DNA of 44,574 bases from Sphaerosporella brunnea (lineage: Eukaryota > Ascomycota > Pezizomycetes > Pezizales > Pyronemataceae): contig VXIS01000366.1 of assembly GCA_008704415.1 (NCBI GenBank), positions 1 to 44,574 of the forward strand, in the 5' to 3' direction. The notes beneath the pieces were generated by a model. It did not search any database. It worked only from the letters and a program-made list of their open reading frames with translations, and was not told where the DNA came from. Made by a program: the position numbers and the translations under genes. Shown here piece after piece: positions 1-11,300 of this stretch (the first letter of the stretch is position 1; each line of letters opens with the position of its first letter).

Positions 1-34
1 CTTATATGGCAGTAGTGCACGGGGGCAGTGATAC

Positions 35-131
35 CATTTTTTGCGGACGCCTTTGATTTCTGTGGGCGCCGCGGGGGTAGCGGCGCGGTCTCGTGCGGGA
101 ACGACCGTTCGGCGGCGGCAGTGGCGGACAT
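35..131 (-). pseudogene. Left-arm copy of CGR1 exon 1
   Basis: This is the mirror of CGR1 exon 1 (15943-16039), with the ATG complement at 129-131. It contains several single-base gains and losses compared with the right arm, for example six T instead of five near 37-42 and shifted G runs near 90-110, so the frame is broken. It lies at the window edge and the rest of the gene is absent. The errors look like uncorrected read errors more than evolutionary decay. Confidence 0.75.
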
Positions 132-271
132 GGTGATGGCGGTTGGGGTTTGGTTTGGTTGGTGGTCATCACAAGCTTGTGATGTCTGGCAATTTTGGTG
201 CGGAGTTGCCGTGCGGCTCTGTGTGCGGTTCAGTTGTTAGTGCCGCTGATACACGCGCGGAGCATGTATTA

Positions 272-921
272 TGTTCCCGTGTCACTCGTTAAACCTGGAC
301 CTCCACTAGTTTGGCATTACCCGGAGGACACTGGTTTGAAGTCACGCGTACCTGTAGCTACTGTCTGTTGAGGAACTTAATTGTAGAGTTTTGACTTGAC
401 GTAGCGAGCGCGCGCCGAGGTTGATCTTTTCAAGTGATACGACACCGCACCGGCCGATCGATTGAAGTTCGCAGTAGCAATGGCCAAAATCACCATCCTC
501 GACAGTGGCAAGATCGTTGGGTTCCAGGGGGAGGTCATTGAGCGGCACGGACATTTAGTCACCTTTCTACCCAAATACCATCCCGAACTCAAACCGATTG
601 AGTATGTTTGGGGCAGATTGAAGATTCACGGACGCCGAAACTGCTCTTATTCACTGCCCATACTCCGCCGGATGGTCTCGGACTGGGAGTCGTCACTGAT
701 GAGATTGTTGCAAATTTTTCGCCAGAGTAGAGAGGATTATGGATGCATATCGCAATGGGTAAATCTATGGAGCTTCTGGATTTGAAGAGCGGGTGTACAA
801 AAGCCACCGGAGAGTGGGCGACGGAGTTTTGCCGGTTTTTTTATTGAGTCGTAGATAAAACTCAGTGTACTCCGGGTAATGCCAAACGAATGAAGGTCCA
901 GGTTTAGAGCGCACGAAACCA
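272..921. mobile_element. Left-arm copy of the Tc1/mariner-type element
   Basis: Mirror of the element at 15150-15798. The end near 272 carries extra indels (for example TGTTCCCGTGTCACTC in place of TGGTTCCGTGCACTT), so the terminal repeat is imperfect. The other end (…GCACGAAACCA, up to 921) is intact and is followed by TA at 922-923 in the expected place. Confidence 0.75.
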
Positions 922-1023
922 TAGGGACCTGCATGAACAATGCGGGGAGCCGAGGGAACAGAAAATGCGGCAGCGTTCCCCACATTCATCCATGAATCTA
1001 CAACTCTCACCGGCGCCATGAAT

Positions 1024-1302
1024 TTGGCAGCCCAACACCATCCCGTCCCTTCTTCGAGCAGCGACGAACCTACTTCAGCGCCGCCTACATCTCCACCATC
1101 CAAAATCTTCAGCTCACGCAGAACACACAAGTAATCTATCAGGGCTTCACGGGAGTGGCCAGCGGTTGGTAGGTTTGCTTTTTGCCTTTTGCGGGGTAAT
1201 TCGAGATGATGGCAAACAGATTCGTGAAGTAGATTGCCCGTGCTGGCGTTTGAAGATTTAGATGAGGCGGTGGAGAAGGTTGTAGAACTCAGCAAACAGT
1301 AG
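1024..1302 (+). pseudogene. Left-arm copy of succinyl-CoA ligase relics
   Basis: Mirror of 14769-15047. One frame at about 1024-1155 reads as the start of an alpha subunit, ending VIYQGFTG. After an ~80-bp gap, 1231-1302 reads as the end of a beta subunit, ending EDLDEAVEKVVELSKQ and a TAG stop. See the right-arm entry for the reasoning. Confidence 0.45.
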
Positions 1303-1589
1303 ACGGAAAAAGAAGCCCTAATTTCGAATTAGACGCCCTATATTCTCTAGGAGCTATTAGGTAGAAAATCTGAGGAGCAGTGTGGTCCAGAGCCTTCTAG
1401 ACAAGAGCCAGCCACTAGTATTGATCGAGTGCTGTACAGTGAATCCACTTCAACAACCACAACAAGACCACCCACCTCACTCAACCAGTCCAGCATCAAT
1501 AGCACTCAGCAGCCTTCTCTATAAAAAAGAACGACCTCGTTCATCGCCCCTACTACTACCACTCTTCCATCAAATCCACATTCTCGACA

Positions 1590-1652
1590 ATGAGCAATGT
1601 TGAACACTGGACATTTACGGAGTTACTAGAAAGCAAAAAGGAGGAAGGCTAA
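1590..1652 (+). pseudogene. 20-codon ORF with a gene-like promoter (left arm; mirror 14419-14481)
   Basis: The ATG at 1590 follows a convincing fungal promoter: TATAAAAAAG near 1520 and a C/T-rich leader ending TTCTCGACA. The frame reads MSNVEHWTFTELLESKKEEG and then TAA. Downstream the same frame has TAA and TAG where CAA and CAG would fit, and a second short frame (ATG at 1681) reads MPFLLDVDSKQQQTTSSG and continues to a TGA. The simplest reading is a decayed small stress-type gene with stops and a frame shift. I do not recognise the family. The mirror copy in the right arm is on the minus strand. Confidence 0.35.
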
Positions 1653-1912
1653 ACCCAGTACTCAGGCTAGAGTAGAGTCCATGCCGTTTCTTTTAGATGT
1701 CGACAGTAAGCAGCAACAAACAACCAGCTCGGGTGCTTTCCAGCGCTGGGTTTCGTGAGTACCTACTAAGTGCCTGGTATATACTTCATAACCCCATTCG
1801 GTAGAGCTGGAGAATCAGTTGCTGATGAATGGCAGTGGTATGTCGTCAACCACATGGATCCAACCAACAACTCAACTTCTCCTACAAGCCACGCGTGCGC
1901 GCGCGAAGGAAC

Positions 1913-1975
1913 AAAATGCTCTACATCTCGACTTTCTACGAGAGCCTTAATTCCGCGCACCAAAGCCCGCATTAA
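1913..1975 (+). pseudogene. Relic of the small basic protein family (copy E, left arm)
   Basis: The ATG at 1916, preceded by ACAAA, starts MLYISTFYESLNSAH. This matches the first residues of copies A-D (MLYISHFYENLNFYA) in protein and DNA. The similarity then stops, and the frame ends a few codons later. Only the first ~15 codons and the short leader survive. The mirror copy in the right arm is at about 14096-14158, minus strand. Confidence 0.6.
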
Positions 1976-4900
1976 GCAGGATTGATTAGTGTGAAACTCC
2001 TGTTGTTGTTGTTGCGCGGGTTACGGAGAACAACTATTTACGAGAACCTTCAATTGTAGTTATGCCCATACGCTGACCGACCGCTTCACGCTGTCAACAA
2101 CAACATCATGGACTCGTGCGCATCTCGCCATCCTGCGCATCAAACTGTGTCCGCGAGAAGCCGCCTTTCCCAGCGCTGCGCCATTCACGCTCCACCAACA
2201 GCGATTGGCCGGCCCTCTGGCTGCGTAACCGGGCTCTGACAGACCCCACTTCGCTGTCCGACGGGGGAAAATCGTGCATGTGCTCGAAGTTTCTTTATAC
2301 CCTCTCGCCGCCTCCTAGGATATATGGATGTATGCATCCTTCTTTCCCATCATCACAACCAGGACTATCGAGGCCAAAATTGAGGTTTTTTTTCTGTGGT
2401 TGTTGCGTGAAAAAACGGTGAAGAGGAGAATGATGCGTATAGACAGAGCAGAGGAGATGTCCATTCTTGTGAATGAAAAACTGGGAAAGATTGGTATTTA
2501 TTGGAGACGAGGAGTTTTTTTTAGTCGTAGTTGATATTATAGCATATATATGTACCCAAGGGTCCGTGATTTTAGTCCCTGGGCTTTTGCAACAAAAATA
2601 TAGCCGTGAGGAGCTTGGGCCCCTCAACCGCCGGAATCTACCAGAGCAGGGGCTTGGATATCGATCGCTTATTCATAGTGTCATGGCCGCAAGCAGCAGG
2701 TAGTGCAAGCAAAACGAAAACAACAACCTACCTTGCGGGTCCAGGCTGGCTGATTTCGGGCGATCGAGTGACATCTCATGCATCTCCGGCCCGCATGCAT
2801 CTTGTTGCAAGATCAATTGAGAAGAAGCAGTTATATTCTAGAGCACATGAGCTTGCCATCGCGGTACGGTAACAAGTACTCTACCCCACTGTCTTTTACC
2901 CCGCTATTCCAATATACCCAGCTGCTCACTCGGACGTGTGGAGTATTGCAATCACAACGGTTTAGTTGCAAGCGTGATTAGGGAGGCGTTGATAAGCAGC
3001 GTGGGGTTCCTTCGGCGATGAGCATTTGCAGTGTGGGGGCTGCATTTGCGATGGTATTTCCCGGATTCCGATGGTATAGTGCTTCCTTTCTGTCGATGAT
3101 CGAGATGCGCGATGTGTGGTGGGGTTGGTTTGGGCGCACATGATGTGGGATTCCTGCGGTTACATCGTTTCAAGCGGGCAGCATACATATGCAGTGTTTC
3201 AAGCCGCCTCTCTTGATTTGCCGATGGCTTCCAATGGACCAGCTGCTTCGATAACACCCGTTCATGACATGGCACTGGATGCGCTGTATCGTCTGTCCAT
3301 TCCTTGCTTATTCTCGCTGTTTCCCTCATCTTTACTCTCTCCATCGTGTGTTTTCACCGCAACAGTTCACACACCAACAATCACTCTTGCTCCCGCTGCC
3401 TGATTGCTATCGTTGGAGGCACCAGAACAGAGGTTGACGGAAGGCAATCCGCGACTCGCTCGTTGGAAAAGAAGGCTCTGACGGTAACCGTACGAAATGA
3501 CTTCTCTTCGGCCGCAGTGGCTAATGGGGTTGTTAGGCTACTTTGAAACACTACGCCATGAAAACAACGTGTCTTTCGACGTAATGTCTTGTGCAGTTCA
3601 ATCAGCGCCTCTTCCACCTTGGAGTGAGCACACTGGATGTCTGTCATAGGGCCAGACGAACGTCTTTCCACAGTGGTGACCAACATTCCTGAGGACTCGA
3701 AGCTCTGCAAGCTAATAGTATTGCCCCCACGACATCTAGCATGACCAAGTTCTGTCAGGCCCACAGGGAGCCATGGCTTTCCAAAGTACCGCATTGTGTG
3801 CTACTACTTAGATCAACAGTATCAAAGCTATCTGTTCAACTACCGCTGTCCATTCGATTCATGCTGGATTCAACTCAACACAACCACCGGATACAAAAGG
3901 AACAGTCCAGACTGCCATCGAGCTTCCTTCCTATCGTGGGTTGAACACCTGGGACTGTTTACGTTTTATCTTGCGTCTCTCCACAGGGCATCGGGATTCG
4001 GGATGGTCGGCTCTCCAGCTCCACTGAGATCCATGCAATCGGCATCTACCAGAAGATGTATTGAGCGCCAAACGGCGCTGTTGGAACACAGTCAGCATGA
4101 CAGGAGAGGCTTTACAGAAGACATCATTTGGGATGTTAGAAAGTCTATTTTGCACTGCGACGGCCGATATGCTTCATTTGGTGCTCCGTCTTCCCAGGCG
4201 CAATATGTTGGAGTCGGTGGACCACTTAGAATGCATCGCTCGTTTGCGATGTGCAAGAGTGTGGAAGAGGATGCAGTGGAGCCGCTACAGGAAAAACTTG
4301 TGACCAACTGCTGTGGGGGCAACTCGGTTTGACGAGTGATGCAAGGTGGATCGGTCACTCACTGGATATCACCAACTCTGCCACACTTTCCGAAGCTCTC
4401 CTTTCGATGCCGTTCACTCACCGGGTTAGTGACTCGGTCCAATGAGATGGCGGCGGAAGCAATGCCAGCAAATCCAGCAGAAAAAGCACATCCCAGCCAA
4501 CAACAAAAAAATCAGTTTTTTGCGGAAGCACCGAATTGCACACGCTGTTCAGAGCAGATGTGATATCGACTGTGCCGATTCCAATTTCAGCGGCCCCGCT
4601 CAATGTATGCAGCGCTGGCATTATTTGCGTCATTGCGTTGGCCAAATGGCTGCAGGCATGTGCATCAGCCGTCCCAAGATCTCTCGATGCGGCAGCGTCT
4701 AGAATCCGCCCCGCTTTCGATCATCATGTCGAACGATAAAAAATAAATAAAATTAAGCTTCGGAACGGGCCCCTGGAGCGCTTGCAGCTCGCCTCCGGCT
4801 CATGGTGGCCCAGAGACGCAGGGAAAATATCAGACAGCGAGGTGGAAGCGCGCTGTCCGGATAACGCACGAGTAGACCAACGTATCGTTACCGCTGGATT

Positions 4901-7682
4901 GCGCTTGTTGCGAACGAAGCAAAGAGCAAAAGCAACAGAGGCTGAGCTTCTTCGGCACTTCGGGAGATGGCTGTCTCAATCGATGGTTTTCCCGCTTGAT
5001 CCCATCAACTACCGACGCTCGGCGTAAAAGCGCTACTTCTGTATAGTACGCTATGCGCGTGAGTTGTATCTATCCGTTCGTTGGTGATCTCCTATTTCTT
5101 CCCGTACACCGAGCTGAAACTCTGCAGATGATCTTGATCGCTTGCTCATGGGGTTATCGAAACGCAAACATAACATGCACGGACGACGTATCAACACACG
5201 GCCTAGGCGAGACACGGGCGACGTGAGTGGTGCTTTGTTGATCTTTGGACGCCTCGAAGACCTGTCTAACCACCACCATTGGAGGACGGTACACCAACAA
5301 TCATCACAACCCCCACATCGAACTGTGTCTCGCTCCGACCTCTCCGTTGACAAGCGTCGTGAATGTATCAGAGAGGGTGTCGTGCGGCAGGCCGACAAGC
5401 AATGAATGGCTGCTGTGACTCCAGTTGCCCTCGACAGCGGAAATGACAGCTGCCCGGTGGTAGCTAGCCATATTTGCGTGCATGCTGACGCGGAGTGCGT
5501 CTCACGATCAGACCCTGGGCTCCACCGGTGAGCAATATCTCACAGTCTCCACCACCACCGGTAGTTGCTGGTCGAGAGGCCAAACGGCCATCATCTTCAC
5601 CGCCGCCGCCGCCCACCGACAGCCGGCTGTCTCCCCGCTGGTTCTCATTGGCAAAACCACATAATGTGCAACGCAGAATCCAGAGCGTCTGACTACCTCA
5701 CAGGCAGCTAGATATCTGCTGCAGCAACGATTGTGTCGCGCATTGGAGATCTGCCACTGTATGATAGGTACATCATGTACTGCCATGTCAAGCCAGTACC
5801 ATTTTTCTTCTCGAAGCGTACGGCGGCCTTCCAAAGGATTTTGTCTCGTCCGTTAGTGGCCTCGCTTCGGGCGGAGTGCAAAGACGTCTGACAGCACAGA
5901 CATTGTGGGGAGGGAGATACCTAGTAGTGTAGGGCATCACCGCCGGCTTGCCTTCCCTACTTTGGGTGTTTGGGGCCATTCACATGGTCTCGACTCTCGC
6001 AGTGTGTTGAGGATCTAGGACGTCACCAGGACATCGGACTGCACGGTCTAGCTACTCCGCCCCCGCTGTCAAGCCAGCCAATCGATAAGCGTCCAATCGC
6101 CATACCGAGCAACTCCAAACCGAAGATCGTCGTCCCTTCTCTTAGCTTTTTCCCCGCCGCGAAAAAACTAGGTACTGAGTGATGATCAATGAAGCCGGCG
6201 GCAAGCGTTTCTTCTTCCCCACTTTTTTTTTTTTCAGACGGAAGAATTTTTTTTTTTCCCGGCCGCCCCCTCCCCCCGCCGGCGGTGAATGCGGGGCTAG
6301 GCTTCCCCGCCCACGCCTCGAGACGTCAAAAAAATCTTCACGCTGCGTCGCGAGTGTCACCCGTGCAGCAAGACTAACCAGTGCAACGGCTATATCCCTG
6401 CGCGGAGCTCGAAGTTGGAAGCTGCTGCCTATCATCTACCGAGTCGGCAAGGCTGCGCTCTTTCTTTATCCGCGGTTTACTTATTTTACGGCTCGGTATT
6501 ACAAGAAGCGGGAAATCTACTACTTCTCTACGTATATGAATAGTACTTACTCCGGATCATCCAAGGGTAAAATAAAAATAAAAATAAAACAAAAAAACTT
6601 CTATCCAGCGGCGCACGGGAACTTGTAGCGTAAGTAGGCAAATGGTTTTTTTATATTTTTTTTTCGTCCCTCACAATCAGAGTAGGTATACCGACTTCTA
6701 GTTGGGTCATGATCGACTACTACTACTACTATTCATAGCTTATCACTCACTCACTCATGTTTATGCTACTGTGCGACATTGACTCATTTCGCGAATTACC
6801 ATGAGTACAGAGTAGCCGAGACAAGACAAAACAAGGCATCTACCTACTCGGCCGTCGTTGTTGCACCTACCTACCTACCTTCAAATGTTGCACCCGTGGA
6901 GGGGGGCCGCATCGAAGTCCGATGCGATGTGCGGTGTTTTTTTTATATCTTTTTTGTATCATTATCATCTCCCAGATTCCGACGGGCCCGGGCCGGGAGA
7001 TTAGAAACAGAACAGAGTCAAAATAAAAAAAAACTCAAACAAAAACTCTCCGGAAGCGAAGGGTACACACACACAGACCACACCACACCAGGTAAATTGC
7101 ATTATTGTAGATAGACAGATAGATAGACAGATAGATAGATATATTACGGTATTACCACCACACCCCCCTTCCAGAAGCTTCCGAAATGCAAAGTGGGTTT
7201 TCCTCGTTCCTCGTTTTATACCAAAATATGTATAATAGTAATTATAGGTAGGTAGATGTAGGTATGATGATGTAGGTACCGGTAGGTAGGTAGGTTATAC
7301 AGTCCAAAAAATAAAAATAAAATAAAATACATACGCCGCCCCCCCGCCCAGCTCCCGCTAAAGAATACACAAACAAACCAAAAAAAAAAGACTCCAAATC
7401 CCAATGATAATGTTAAATGATATGATAATGATGCCCTTGACCAATATCCCCCCCCCTTCCCATCCCATATGATATTTGCAAAGAAAACTCGTAAAAAAAA
7501 CAAAACAAAAAAAAACTTGTCGTGTCATCATGAAGATGGTATCATAAAACAAAGCAAACTCCCAATCCCATATCCCAAAATCGCTAACAAAAAAAAAAAT
7601 CCCCAAAACTCCTCGCTAAAAGTAACAGTGACGAATCCAAAAAAGCCGTACAAAATAAAAAATGATAATTTGACGAGATTCT

Positions 7683-7767
7683 TTACTCCTCGCCAGACAG
7701 CAACGTCTCCATGCTGGCGCTCATCTGCATCTCCTTCTTCGGCGGTCCACGCGGCTTGTAGCCGTGG

Positions 7768-7802
<35 letters not shown>

Positions 7803-8042
7803 CCCCTTAGCAGCCCTGCTGATGTTGCCAACCGCCTGTGGGCCCTGTCGCTGGACCCTCTTGTTTCCGCCCCGGCTGCGCTCACGGCCGGTGGCGGTGA
7901 GCGAGCGCTTCTTGGTCGCCACGCGCACGGGCCGGCTGTTGTTGCGAGGAGCGACGTCCTCGAACTCCTCGATGATGGGAGCAGCCACGAGCTCCTCGGC
8001 CCACTTCTCAAGATCCCGCTGCATCGCCTGCTGGCGCTCCAT
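7683..8042 (-). CDS. C-terminal fragment of an unrecognised poly-Gln protein (left arm copy)
   Basis: This is the mirror copy of the ORF at 8044-8389 and is identical in sequence through the poly-Gln tract. It is longer by the residues MERQQA at the N-terminal side because the 15-nt axis spacer reads in frame on this strand (119 residues from the Met at 8042). That Met is probably internal to a longer protein whose upstream part is not in the window. Taken with the right-arm copy, only one real gene end is represented here. If the palindrome is an assembly artefact, this entry is a duplicate and not a second gene. Confidence 0.5.
7768..7800. repeat. CAG/CTG trinucleotide tract, left arm
   Basis: Eleven TGC units in a row on the plus strand. 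On the minus strand this is the CAG tract coding for the ten-Gln run of the axis ORF. Confidence 0.95.
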
Positions 8043-8043
8043 C
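8029..8043. other. Asymmetric 15-nt spacer at the palindrome axis
   Basis: The spacer is the only unpaired stretch between the arms: GCATCGCC (8021-8028) mirrors GGCGATGC (8044-8051). Read on the minus strand it adds the codons for M-E-R-Q-Q in frame to the left-arm ORF, giving a smooth charged helix. Read on the plus strand in the frame of the right-arm ORF it gives A-G-A-P-S, which looks less natural. The spacer therefore seems to belong natively to the left-arm strand. That is the pattern expected when one strand is read to its end and the complementary strand resumes a few bases inward. Confidence 0.9.
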
Positions 8044-8269
8044 GGCGATGCAGCGGGATCTTGAGAAGTGGGCCGAGGAGCTCGTGGCTGCTCCCATCAT
8101 CGAGGAGTTCGAGGACGTCGCTCCTCGCAACAACAGCCGGCCCGTGCGCGTGGCGACCAAGAAGCGCTCGCTCACCGCCACCGGCCGTGAGCGCAGCCGG
8201 GGCGGAAACAAGAGGGTCCAGCGACAGGGCCCACAGGCGGTTGGCAACATCAGCAGGGCTGCTAAGGGG

Positions 8270-8304
<35 letters not shown>

Positions 8305-8389
8305 CCACGGCTACAAGCCGCGTGGACCGCCGAAGAAGGAGATGCAGATGAGCGCCAGCATGGAGACGTTGCTGTCTGGCGAGGAGTAA
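8044..8389 (+). CDS. C-terminal fragment of an unrecognised poly-Gln protein (right arm)
   Basis: The open frame runs from the palindrome axis to the TAA at 8387-8389. The first Met codon is at 8048 (113 residues from there). The fragment begins with an acidic amphipathic helix (MQRDLEKWAEEL), then a segment rich in basic residues and Ser/Gly (about residues 33-80), a run of ten Gln encoded by CAG repeats (about 81-90) followed by HH, and ends METLLSGEE. The style is that of the disordered C-terminus of a regulatory protein. I do not recognise the family. The 5' part is missing because the inverted repeat begins inside the coding region, so the Met at 8048 is probably internal. The stop is followed by a T-rich non-coding stretch. 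Confidence 0.6.
8272..8304. repeat. CAG/CTG trinucleotide tract, right arm
   Basis: Mirror copy of the tract at 7768-7800. It codes for the ten-Gln run on the plus strand. Both copies have the same unit number, so they have not diverged as an old unstable repeat would be expected to. Confidence 0.95.
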
Positions 8390-11300
8390 AGAATCTCGTC
8401 AAATTATCATTTTTTATTTTGTACGGCTTTTTGGATTCGTCACTGTTACTTTTAGCGAGGAGTTTTGGGGATTTTTTTTTTTGTTAGCGATTTTGGGATA
8501 TGGGATTGGGAGTTTGCTTTGTTTTATGATACCATCTTCATGATGACACGACAAGTTTTTTTTTGTTTTGTTTTTTTTACGAGTTTTCTTTGCAAATATC
8601 ATATGGGATGGGAAGGGGGGGGGATATTGGTCAAGGGCATCATTATCATATCATTTAACATTATCATTGGGATTTGGAGTCTTTTTTTTTTGGTTTGTTT
8701 GTGTATTCTTTAGCGGGAGCTGGGCGGGGGGGCGGCGTATGTATTTTATTTTATTTTTATTTTTTGGACTGTATAACCTACCTACCTACCGGTACCTACA
8801 TCATCATACCTACATCTACCTACCTATAATTACTATTATACATATTTTGGTATAAAACGAGGAACGAGGAAAACCCACTTTGCATTTCGGAAGCTTCTGG
8901 AAGGGGGGTGTGGTGGTAATACCGTAATATATCTATCTATCTGTCTATCTATCTGTCTATCTACAATAATGCAATTTACCTGGTGTGGTGTGGTCTGTGT
9001 GTGTGTACCCTTCGCTTCCGGAGAGTTTTTGTTTGAGTTTTTTTTTATTTTGACTCTGTTCTGTTTCTAATCTCCCGGCCCGGGCCCGTCGGAATCTGGG
9101 AGATGATAATGATACAAAAAAGATATAAAAAAAACACCGCACATCGCATCGGACTTCGATGCGGCCCCCCTCCACGGGTGCAACATTTGAAGGTAGGTAG
9201 GTAGGTGCAACAACGACGGCCGAGTAGGTAGATGCCTTGTTTTGTCTTGTCTCGGCTACTCTGTACTCATGGTAATTCGCGAAATGAGTCAATGTCGCAC
9301 AGTAGCATAAACATGAGTGAGTGAGTGATAAGCTATGAATAGTAGTAGTAGTAGTCGATCATGACCCAACTAGAAGTCGGTATACCTACTCTGATTGTGA
9401 GGGACGAAAAAAAAATATAAAAAAACCATTTGCCTACTTACGCTACAAGTTCCCGTGCGCCGCTGGATAGAAGTTTTTTTGTTTTATTTTTATTTTTATT
9501 TTACCCTTGGATGATCCGGAGTAAGTACTATTCATATACGTAGAGAAGTAGTAGATTTCCCGCTTCTTGTAATACCGAGCCGTAAAATAAGTAAACCGCG
9601 GATAAAGAAAGAGCGCAGCCTTGCCGACTCGGTAGATGATAGGCAGCAGCTTCCAACTTCGAGCTCCGCGCAGGGATATAGCCGTTGCACTGGTTAGTCT
9701 TGCTGCACGGGTGACACTCGCGACGCAGCGTGAAGATTTTTTTGACGTCTCGAGGCGTGGGCGGGGAAGCCTAGCCCCGCATTCACCGCCGGCGGGGGGA
9801 GGGGGCGGCCGGGAAAAAAAAAAATTCTTCCGTCTGAAAAAAAAAAAAGTGGGGAAGAAGAAACGCTTGCCGCCGGCTTCATTGATCATCACTCAGTACC
9901 TAGTTTTTTCGCGGCGGGGAAAAAGCTAAGAGAAGGGACGACGATCTTCGGTTTGGAGTTGCTCGGTATGGCGATTGGACGCTTATCGATTGGCTGGCTT
10001 GACAGCGGGGGCGGAGTAGCTAGACCGTGCAGTCCGATGTCCTGGTGACGTCCTAGATCCTCAACACACTGCGAGAGTCGAGACCATGTGAATGGCCCCA
10101 AACACCCAAAGTAGGGAAGGCAAGCCGGCGGTGATGCCCTACACTACTAGGTATCTCCCTCCCCACAATGTCTGTGCTGTCAGACGTCTTTGCACTCCGC
10201 CCGAAGCGAGGCCACTAACGGACGAGACAAAATCCTTTGGAAGGCCGCCGTACGCTTCGAGAAGAAAAATGGTACTGGCTTGACATGGCAGTACATGATG
10301 TACCTATCATACAGTGGCAGATCTCCAATGCGCGACACAATCGTTGCTGCAGCAGATATCTAGCTGCCTGTGAGGTAGTCAGACGCTCTGGATTCTGCGT
10401 TGCACATTATGTGGTTTTGCCAATGAGAACCAGCGGGGAGACAGCCGGCTGTCGGTGGGCGGCGGCGGCGGTGAAGATGATGGCCGTTTGGCCTCTCGAC
10501 CAGCAACTACCGGTGGTGGTGGAGACTGTGAGATATTGCTCACCGGTGGAGCCCAGGGTCTGATCGTGAGACGCACTCCGCGTCAGCATGCACGCAAATA
10601 TGGCTAGCTACCACCGGGCAGCTGTCATTTCCGCTGTCGAGGGCAACTGGAGTCACAGCAGCCATTCATTGCTTGTCGGCCTGCCGCACGACACCCTCTC
10701 TGATACATTCACGACGCTTGTCAACGGAGAGGTCGGAGCGAGACACAGTTCGATGTGGGGGTTGTGATGATTGTTGGTGTACCGTCCTCCAATGGTGGTG
10801 GTTAGACAGGTCTTCGAGGCGTCCAAAGATCAACAAAGCACCACTCACGTCGCCCGTGTCTCGCCTAGGCCGTGTGTTGATACGTCGTCCGTGCATGTTA
10901 TGTTTGCGTTTCGATAACCCCATGAGCAAGCGATCAAGATCATCTGCAGAGTTTCAGCTCGGTGTACGGGAAGAAATAGGAGATCACCAACGAACGGATA
11001 GATACAACTCACGCGCATAGCGTACTATACAGAAGTAGCGCTTTTACGCCGAGCGTCGGTAGTTGATGGGATCAAGCGGGAAAACCATCGATTGAGACAG
11101 CCATCTCCCGAAGTGCCGAAGAAGCTCAGCCTCTGTTGCTTTTGCTCTTTGCTTCGTTCGCAACAAGCGCAATCCAGCGGTAACGATACGTTGGTCTACT
11201 CGTGCGTTATCCGGACAGCGCGCTTCCACCTCGCTGTCTGATATTTTCCCTGCGTCTCTGGGCCACCATGAGCCGGAGGCGAGCTGCAAGCGCTCCAGGG

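Larger units (their letters stand above)
1303..7682. other. Left-arm stretch with no convincing gene apart from the relics listed
   Basis: Apart from the short ORF at 1590-1652 and the family relic at 1913-1975, I find no ORF here with a recognisable protein, and no good exon/intron chain. The open frames of 60-180 codons have no family signature. From about 6200 to 7680 the sequence is dominated by homopolymer A/T runs, GTAG/CTAC tetranucleotide tracts and a GATA/GACA microsatellite (7109-7142). This is typical of the 3' flank of the axis gene. The mirror (8390-14768) is the same. Confidence 0.6.
1..8028. repeat. Left arm of giant inverted repeat
   Basis: This arm is the reverse complement of 8044-16072, with base x pairing with about 16071-x (16072-x inside about 7640). 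From about 450 to 8028 I found only a one-base homopolymer difference (six A here, five T in the mate, near 7640). From 1 to about 450 there are many single-base insertions and deletions, mostly in short homopolymers. The left arm runs off the window edge at base 1, so its true outer end is not seen. Content is mirrored: CGR1 exon 1 (35-131), the mariner-type element (272-921), the succinyl-CoA ligase relics (1024-1302), a short ORF (1590-1652), the family relic (from 1916) and the poly-Gln ORF (7683-8042). Confidence 0.97.

Noticed and set aside
1..60. Possible telomere or hairpin chromosome end at the window start or palindrome axis
   Set aside because: No TTAGGG-like repeats are present. 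The first bases are a copy of CGR1 intron 1 and exon 1, and the axis is in coding sequence.
7721..8351. Two overlapping 195-codon frames with long Leu and Ser runs crossing the palindrome axis
   Set aside because: They are other-frame readings of the CAG tracts and of the inverted repeat itself. Their symmetry comes from the palindrome.
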